From Streptacidiphilus sp041262165 (GTDB taxonomy: Bacteria > Actinomycetota > Actinomycetes > Streptomycetales > Streptomycetaceae), in NCBI RefSeq assembly GCF_041262165.1, contig NZ_JBGCBY010000005.1, positions 62,001 to 126,000 on the forward strand: a DNA stretch of 64,000 nt, read 5' to 3'. Positions 60,138 through 64,000 of the stretch are shown here, piece after piece. Positions within the stretch are counted from its first letter, which is position 1; the number at the start of each line of letters is the position of its first letter. A program made the position numbers and the translations under genes. The notes under the pieces are model-generated. The model was not told where the DNA came from and did no database searches. It saw only the letters and a program-made list of their open reading frames with translations.

Positions 60138-61202
60138 ATGACCGCATTCATAGAACTGGACGCCGCCACCCTCGACCCCGCCACCTGTCCCTGTGCCCCG
60201 TGTGCGGCCGCCGCCGCCTCCGCGGCCGCTGGTGCCGCTGCCGCAGCGGCTGCCTCCCGGCGTACCGCCGCTCCCCGCCGCTCACGCGTGCGTGCGGCCG
60301 CGAGCACCGCGCTCGTCGCCGTGGGCGGGACCGTCGGCGGAGCCGTCGGAGGGGCGGTGTGCCTGGCCACCGCGACCGCGCCCGCGACCGCGACCGCTGC
60401 GAGCGCCGAGCCAGTCCCCGACCACGTCGGCTGGGACGGTCGGCACTACTGGTTCCGCTCCGCCGGCACATGGCGCTGGACCAGCCACTACGACGTCTAC
60501 CTCCGGCATGCCGACGAGACCGGGGGCGACGGCGGGTCCACGGCAGCGCCTGTCGCTGCGCCCGTCACCGGCCCTCTCGCCGGCCCTGTCACCCCGCCGC
60601 TGCACCAGGGCTGGGACGGACATCGCTACTGGTTCCGCCGGTACGGCGAGTGGCGCTGGACCAGCCACTACGACGTCTACCTCCGCTACACCGCCTCCGG
60701 CGGCGGCCCGACCCCGACCCCGGTGCCCCCGACCCCGGCGCCCCCGACCGCTCCGCCCCCCACCACCCCGCCCACCGTTCCCCCCACGGTCCCGCCCACC
60801 CTTCCGCCGGCCCCGGGACCCCCCAGCGCTTCGGTCGCCGTCGAGGCGGCGCTGAGCTTCGCGGCAGCACAGCTCGGCAAGCCCTACGTCTGGGGCGGCA
60901 ACGGTCCCTTCGGGTACGACTGCTCCGGCCTGGTCCAGCAGTCCTTCCTACGCGCCGGGATCCAGCTGCCCCGCGTTTCCGCGGACCAGTACTGGGCCAC
61001 CCGGCCCGTCACGGACGATCAGCTGCGCCGCGGTGACCTGCTGTTCTGGTCGCGGACCGGTCGCCCCTCCGGCATCCACCACGTCGCGCTGTACCTCGGC
61101 GACGGCCGCTACATCGAGGCGCCCCGCCCCGGAAGGGACGTGCGGATCTCGGTACTCTCCAGCGGCTACTATCCGACGCAGTTCGGCCGGGTCGTCGGGT
61201 GA
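60138..61202 (+). CDS. NlpC/P60-family cell-wall hydrolase with duplicated aromatic module
   Basis: 354 residues. The unusual N-terminus has CPCAPC then an Ala-rich stretch, and a hydrophobic segment at about 54-76. Two copies of a 26-residue module follow at 98-123 and 158-183, each GWDG-x2-YWFR then WRWTSHYDVYLR. After a Pro/Thr linker (about 190-230) comes an NlpC/P60 domain with catalytic Cys262 (YDCSGLVQQ) and His315 (HHVALYLGDG). It probably cleaves peptidoglycan stem peptides. The translation start or export route is unclear because 50 residues precede the hydrophobic segment. Confidence 0.85.
   Translation: MTAFIELDAATLDPATCPCAPCAAAAASAAAGAAAAAAASRRTAAPRRSRVRAAASTALVAVGGTVGGAVGGAVCLATATAPATATAASAEPVPDHVGWDGRHYWFRSAGTWRWTSHYDVYLRHADETGGDGGSTAAPVAAPVTGPLAGPVTPPLHQGWDGHRYWFRRYGEWRWTSHYDVYLRYTASGGGPTPTPVPPTPAPPTAPPPTTPPTVPPTVPPTLPPAPGPPSASVAVEAALSFAAAQLGKPYVWGGNGPFGYDCSGLVQQSFLRAGIQLPRVSADQYWATRPVTDDQLRRGDLLFWSRTGRPSGIHHVALYLGDGRYIEAPRPGRDVRISVLSSGYYPTQFGRVVG
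60429..60685 (+). repeat. Duplicated 77-bp module-coding repeat in the NlpC/P60 gene
   Basis: 60429-60505 and 60609-60685, offset 180 bp. The last 35 bp of each are identical, including third codon positions. It encodes the GWDG..YWFR..WRWTSHYDVYLR module twice. Confidence 0.85.
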
Positions 61203-61297
61203 TCCGTCCGTTGACTCGTCCTCCCTGTCGAATCTGCGATGATGCGACCAGCGGACAAGTCAGCGCGCGGAGCGCTGCCCCTGGTGGCCGCTCCCAC

Positions 61298-61313
61298 GTA
61301 ACGCATTCGTAAA
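61298..61313 (+). promoter_or_regulatory. GlnR-box-like site GTAAC-N6-GTAAA
   Basis: GTAAC, six bases, GTAAA resembles the streptomycete GlnR half-box pair gTnAC-n6-GaAAC, 22 bp before the glnA2 start. Only one pair is seen, and the second half departs from GAAAC. Confidence 0.4.
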
Positions 61314-61335
61314 GAGCAGAGGTGAGACTGTCGCC

Positions 61336-62697
61336 ATGGGCAAGCAGCAGGAGTTTGTTCTCCGCACACTCGAAGAGCGCGACATCCGGTTCGTCCGGTT
61401 GTGGTTCACCGACGTCCTCGGCTTTCTGAAGTCCGTCGCCGTCGCCCCCGCCGAGCTCGACCAGGCCTTCGAGGAGGGCATCGGTTTCGACGGCTCCGCC
61501 ATCGAAGGTTTCGCGCGGGTCTACGAGTCGGACATGCTGGCGAAGCCGGACCCGGCGACATTCCAGATACTGCCCTGGCGTTCCGAGTCTCCCGGTACGG
61601 CACGGATGTTCTGCGACATCCTGATGCCCGACGGTTCGCCCTCCTACGCCGACCCGCGCTACGTCCTCAAGCGCACCCTGGAGAAGTGCTCCAACCTCGG
61701 GTTCACCTTCTACACCCACCCCGAGATCGAGTTCTTCCTGCTCAAGGACCTGCCCGGCGACGGCTCCGTCCCCACCCCGGCCGACCACTCCGGCTACTTC
61801 GACCACACCCCGCGCGGCGTCGGCCACGACTTCCGCCGTCAGGCCATCACCATGCTCGAGTCGATGGGCATCTCGGTGGAGTTCAGCCACCACGAGGGCG
61901 CACCCGGCCAGCAGGAGATCGACCTGCGCTACGCCGACGCGCTGTCCACCGCCGACAACATCATGACCTTCCGCTCGGTCATGAAGGAGGTCGCGCTGGA
62001 GCAGGGCGTGCACGCCAGTTTCATGCCGAAGCCCTTCTCGCAGTACCCGGGCTCGGGGATGCACACCCACCTCTCCCTCTTCGAGGGCGACCGCAACGCC
62101 TTCCACGAGGCCGGCGCCGAGTACCAGCTGTCCAAGGTCGGGCGCTCCTTCATCGCGGGCCTGCTGAAGCACTCCGCCGAGACCGCCGCCATCACCAACC
62201 AGTGGGTCAACTCCTACAAGCGCATCTGGGGCGGCTCGCAGCGCTCCGCCGGCGCCGGCGGCGAGGCCCCCTCCTACATCTGCTGGGGCCACAACAACCG
62301 CTCCGCGCTGGTCCGGGTGCCGATGTACAAGCCCAGCAAGCAGGGCTCGACCCGGGTCGAGATCCGCTCCCTGGACACCGGCTGCAACCCCTACCTGGCC
62401 TACTCCGTGATCCTCGCGGCCGGCCTCAAGGGCATCCAGGAGGGCTACGAGCTGCCCCCCGGCGCGGACGACGACGTGTGGGCGCTCAGCAGCATGGAAC
62501 GGCGCGCGATGGGAATCGAGCCCCTCCCGCAGAACCTGGGCGAGGCCATCGACCTGATGCAGCGCAGCGAGCTGGTCCAGGAGACCCTGGGCGAGCACGT
62601 CTTCGACTTCTTCCTGCGCAACAAGCGCCAGGAGTGGGAGGAGTACCGCTCCGAGGTCACCGCCTTCGAGCTCCGCAAGAACCTGCCGGTGCTCTAG
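61336..62697 (+). CDS. glnA2: Glutamine synthetase-like ligase, GlnA2 type (gamma-glutamylpolyamine synthetase)
   Basis: 453 residues of the type I glutamine synthetase fold. Visible are GIGFDGSAIEGFARVYESDM, HPEIEFFLL, PKPFSQYPGSGMHTHLSLF, NNRSALVRVPMYKP and EIRSLDTGCNPYLAYS. Length and position (between Gln-dependent nadE and glnE) match GlnA2 of S. coelicolor, reported to glutamylate polyamines rather than make glutamine. A Tyr occupies the position of the adenylylated Tyr (GYELPPG versus LYDLPPE in GlnA). A GlnR-like box lies upstream. Confidence 0.88.
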   Translation: MGKQQEFVLRTLEERDIRFVRLWFTDVLGFLKSVAVAPAELDQAFEEGIGFDGSAIEGFARVYESDMLAKPDPATFQILPWRSESPGTARMFCDILMPDGSPSYADPRYVLKRTLEKCSNLGFTFYTHPEIEFFLLKDLPGDGSVPTPADHSGYFDHTPRGVGHDFRRQAITMLESMGISVEFSHHEGAPGQQEIDLRYADALSTADNIMTFRSVMKEVALEQGVHASFMPKPFSQYPGSGMHTHLSLFEGDRNAFHEAGAEYQLSKVGRSFIAGLLKHSAETAAITNQWVNSYKRIWGGSQRSAGAGGEAPSYICWGHNNRSALVRVPMYKPSKQGSTRVEIRSLDTGCNPYLAYSVILAAGLKGIQEGYELPPGADDDVWALSSMERRAMGIEPLPQNLGEAIDLMQRSELVQETLGEHVFDFFLRNKRQEWEEYRSEVTAFELRKNLPVL

Positions 62698-62727
62698 CCA
62701 CAGGTCGACGGCAGCCAGCCAACGCAA

Positions 62728-62781
62728 GGGGCCCGAGCCCGGCGGAGTCGATCATCAGTCGATCCGCCGGCCTCGGGCCCC
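62728..62781. terminator. Bidirectional terminator between glnA2 and the convergent gene
   Basis: 19-nt arms with one mismatch (GGGGCCCGAGCCCGGCGGA pairing with TCCGCCGGCCTCGGGCCCC) around a 16-nt loop. It is placed to stop both convergent genes. Confidence 0.75.
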
Positions 62782-62792
62782 GACTGCGTTCG

Positions 62793-63401
62793 CTACACCA
62801 CCGGTGACGCAGCGTCCGCCTCGCGTCCGAGAACCAGATCCAGCAGCTCGGCGTCATGGCTGCGCAGCCAGTACGAGTCCGTGCCGAGTTGCATGGATAC
62901 CGTGAAACCCATCCGGGCCTGCCCCGGGTTCTGCTGTTCACGCCCACGCTGGATCCGCGCCTGGCTCGCGTCGACCGGCTGAGGAGTCTTCCCCTTGCCG
63001 CGAGCGCGCCAGGCGAGCATCGTCCCTCCTTCCGGCGACCGCTGCAGCAGCAGGTGCCCCAGGGTCTGGCTACCGTCACGCAGGCCGAAGGAGAGCATGC
63101 ACAGCCGGACGCCTGCCGCGAGGTGAGCCGCGTCCGCCTCGACCGTCCGCGTCCTGGCCAGGCCCGTTCGGGCGAGCACCCGTGCTGCCCAGCCCCGATA
63201 CACCGCCGAGGTGGTCTGTGCGCCCTCCACTCCGGGGTGGAAGGGTGTCGGTAGCAGCGCCTTGATCAGTTGCTCCAGCAGGAACCAGAGCACGAATCCC
63301 AGCACCGCCAGCGCTGGTCCGCCCACTGCGAGACCGGTGAAGACCAGTCCCAGTCCGAGCACGATCGATATGAGCAGATGTACGGCCAGGCGGACGTTCA
63401 C
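62793..63401 (-). CDS. Hypothetical membrane protein
   Basis: 202 residues from a GTG with AGGAG 4 nt upstream. Two adjacent membrane helices at about 4-45 (LLISIVLGLGLVFTGLAVGG, LAVLGFVLWFLLEQLI) precede a cytoplasmic domain with GVRLCMLSFGLRDGSQTLGH and MGFTVSMQLGTDSYWLRSHD. I recognise no family. It commonly separates glnA2 and glnE in this neighbourhood; a role there is unknown. Confidence 0.75.
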   Translation of the reverse strand: MNVRLAVHLLISIVLGLGLVFTGLAVGGPALAVLGFVLWFLLEQLIKALLPTPFHPGVEGAQTTSAVYRGWAARVLARTGLARTRTVEADAAHLAAGVRLCMLSFGLRDGSQTLGHLLLQRSPEGGTMLAWRARGKGKTPQPVDASQARIQRGREQQNPGQARMGFTVSMQLGTDSYWLRSHDAELLDLVLGREADAASPVV

Positions 63402-63502
63402 AGCGCTCCTCTCCTCAATGGCATAGACCAAATCACGATCACAGCGGCAGACCCTAGCGCCACATCGTGATCCGGGACAGGGAATTCCGGATGCGACTGC
63501 CT

Positions 63503-63536
63503 CCAACGGCGGAGTGTGGGCGGCGACCGCCGTTGG
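63503..63536 (+). other. Stem-loop in the glnE upstream region
   Basis: Perfect 10-bp arms CCAACGGCGG/CCGCCGTTGG around a 14-nt loop, about 145 bp before the glnE start. It may be a leader hairpin or simply GC-rich symmetry. Confidence 0.35.
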
Positions 63537-63681
63537 GGCGTGGTCCGATGGCTGTACCCCCGGCCGGAGCTGGAGCCCTTCGCACGGGGTTCCGGCTCCG
63601 GTGTTGCGACGTCGTAGTCTCGGGAAGGACTCGCACTGGTACTGCAGCCCGCAGACTGGATCTCGACTGCTCGGAGGGGCG

Positions 63682-64000
63682 ATGGCTCTGGACGGTGCCG
63701 GTGGCCCGGTCGACGGCGAGCACAGGAGTGCCCGCCGCAGCAATCCCGCCGCGCGCCTGGCGCGGCGCGGGTTCACCGACCCCGAAGCAGCGGTGCGCCG
63801 CTTCCGGGAGCCCGCGCTCGCCCCGCACGCCAGTGACACCGTTCTGCTCGACGCCCTGGCCGCGACCGCCGACCCGGACCTCGCCCTGCAGGGCCTGGCC
63901 CGGCTCGCCGAGGCGTGCGCACCGGCCGAGCGCCGCACCCTGCTGGACACCCTCACCACCGCCAAGCCCCTGCGCGACCGGCTGCTCGGCGTCCTCGGCG
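63682..64000 (+). CDS. glnE: Glutamine synthetase adenylyltransferase, N-terminal start (partial)
   Basis: GGAGGGG precedes the ATG and the frame is open to the window edge (about 106 residues). The segment LARRGFTDPEAAVRRFREP, then DPDLALQGLARLAEACAPAE and TTAKPLRDRLLGVLG, matches the start of actinobacterial GlnE. GlnE adenylylates glutamine synthetase I on a tyrosine in nitrogen excess. The catalytic nucleotidyltransferase motifs lie beyond the window. Confidence 0.9.
   Translation, partial: MALDGAGGPVDGEHRSARRSNPAARLARRGFTDPEAAVRRFREPALAPHASDTVLLDALAATADPDLALQGLARLAEACAPAERRTLLDTLTTAKPLRDRLLGVLG

Overview
The window is high-GC actinobacterial chromosome. Gene content and order at the right end (panB, a membrane site-2 protease, Gln-dependent nadE, a glnA2-type glutamine synthetase, then glnE) match the conserved core arrangement of Streptomycetaceae (Streptomyces, Kitasatospora, Streptacidiphilus). 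The genus cannot be settled from sequence alone. I saw no rRNA, tRNA, CRISPR array or intact insertion sequence.

Layout. 0-5.6 kb: molybdenum hydroxylase genes (FAD subunit tail, then an Fe-S/Mo fusion broken by a 1-base frameshift), facing an operon of a metallo-beta-lactamase-fold hydrolase and an NCS1 purine/pyrimidine-type permease. 6-17 kb: scattered single genes, namely an ammonia-dependent NAD synthetase, a stand-alone alanyl-tRNA-synthetase catalytic core, a serine hydrolase missing its catalytic lysine, monomeric isocitrate dehydrogenase, a MOSC protein, an HxlR regulator facing an MFS exporter, and a Gfo/Idh/MocA oxidoreductase. 17-28.7 kb: an apparent L-fucose utilisation locus. 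It has a secreted protein with two F5/8 (discoidin) domains and a beta-helix-like region, a LacI regulator, an L-fuconate dehydratase/SDR/lactonase operon, and a divergent CUT2 sugar ABC transporter. Two identical ACATCGGATGT palindromes lie between the divergent operons. GAGAGC/GCTCTC inverted repeats sit before both the secreted gene and the transporter.

28.7-36 kb: release factor 3, an alcohol/aldehyde dehydrogenase pair under a 21-bp palindrome, an unusual MEDS-STAS-MEDS-ATPase-like signalling protein, and a TetR regulator. 36-39.4 kb: a compact ECF sigma/anti-sigma system. Its own operon, the neighbouring Y-x4-D repeat lipoprotein and a CHRD-DUF3455 secreted protein share one promoter-like motif, GT(T/C)GAAC-N17-CGTG, so this looks like a local autoregulated regulon. 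39.4-50 kb: FAD oxidoreductase, lipoprotein, primase-polymerase-like protein, map, and a five-gene overlapping DUF4129/MoxR/DUF58 cluster. 50-64 kb: F420 reductase; an M50 protease whose C-terminal coding end is repeated in tandem downstream of its own stop codon; panB; an MFS/TetR pair; a VanJ-like phosphatase; Gln-dependent nadE; a Band-7 protein; an NlpC/P60 hydrolase with a duplicated wall-module motif; glnA2; and the start of glnE.

Most functional calls rest on motifs read by eye. Operator, promoter and terminator calls rest on symmetry and position only.
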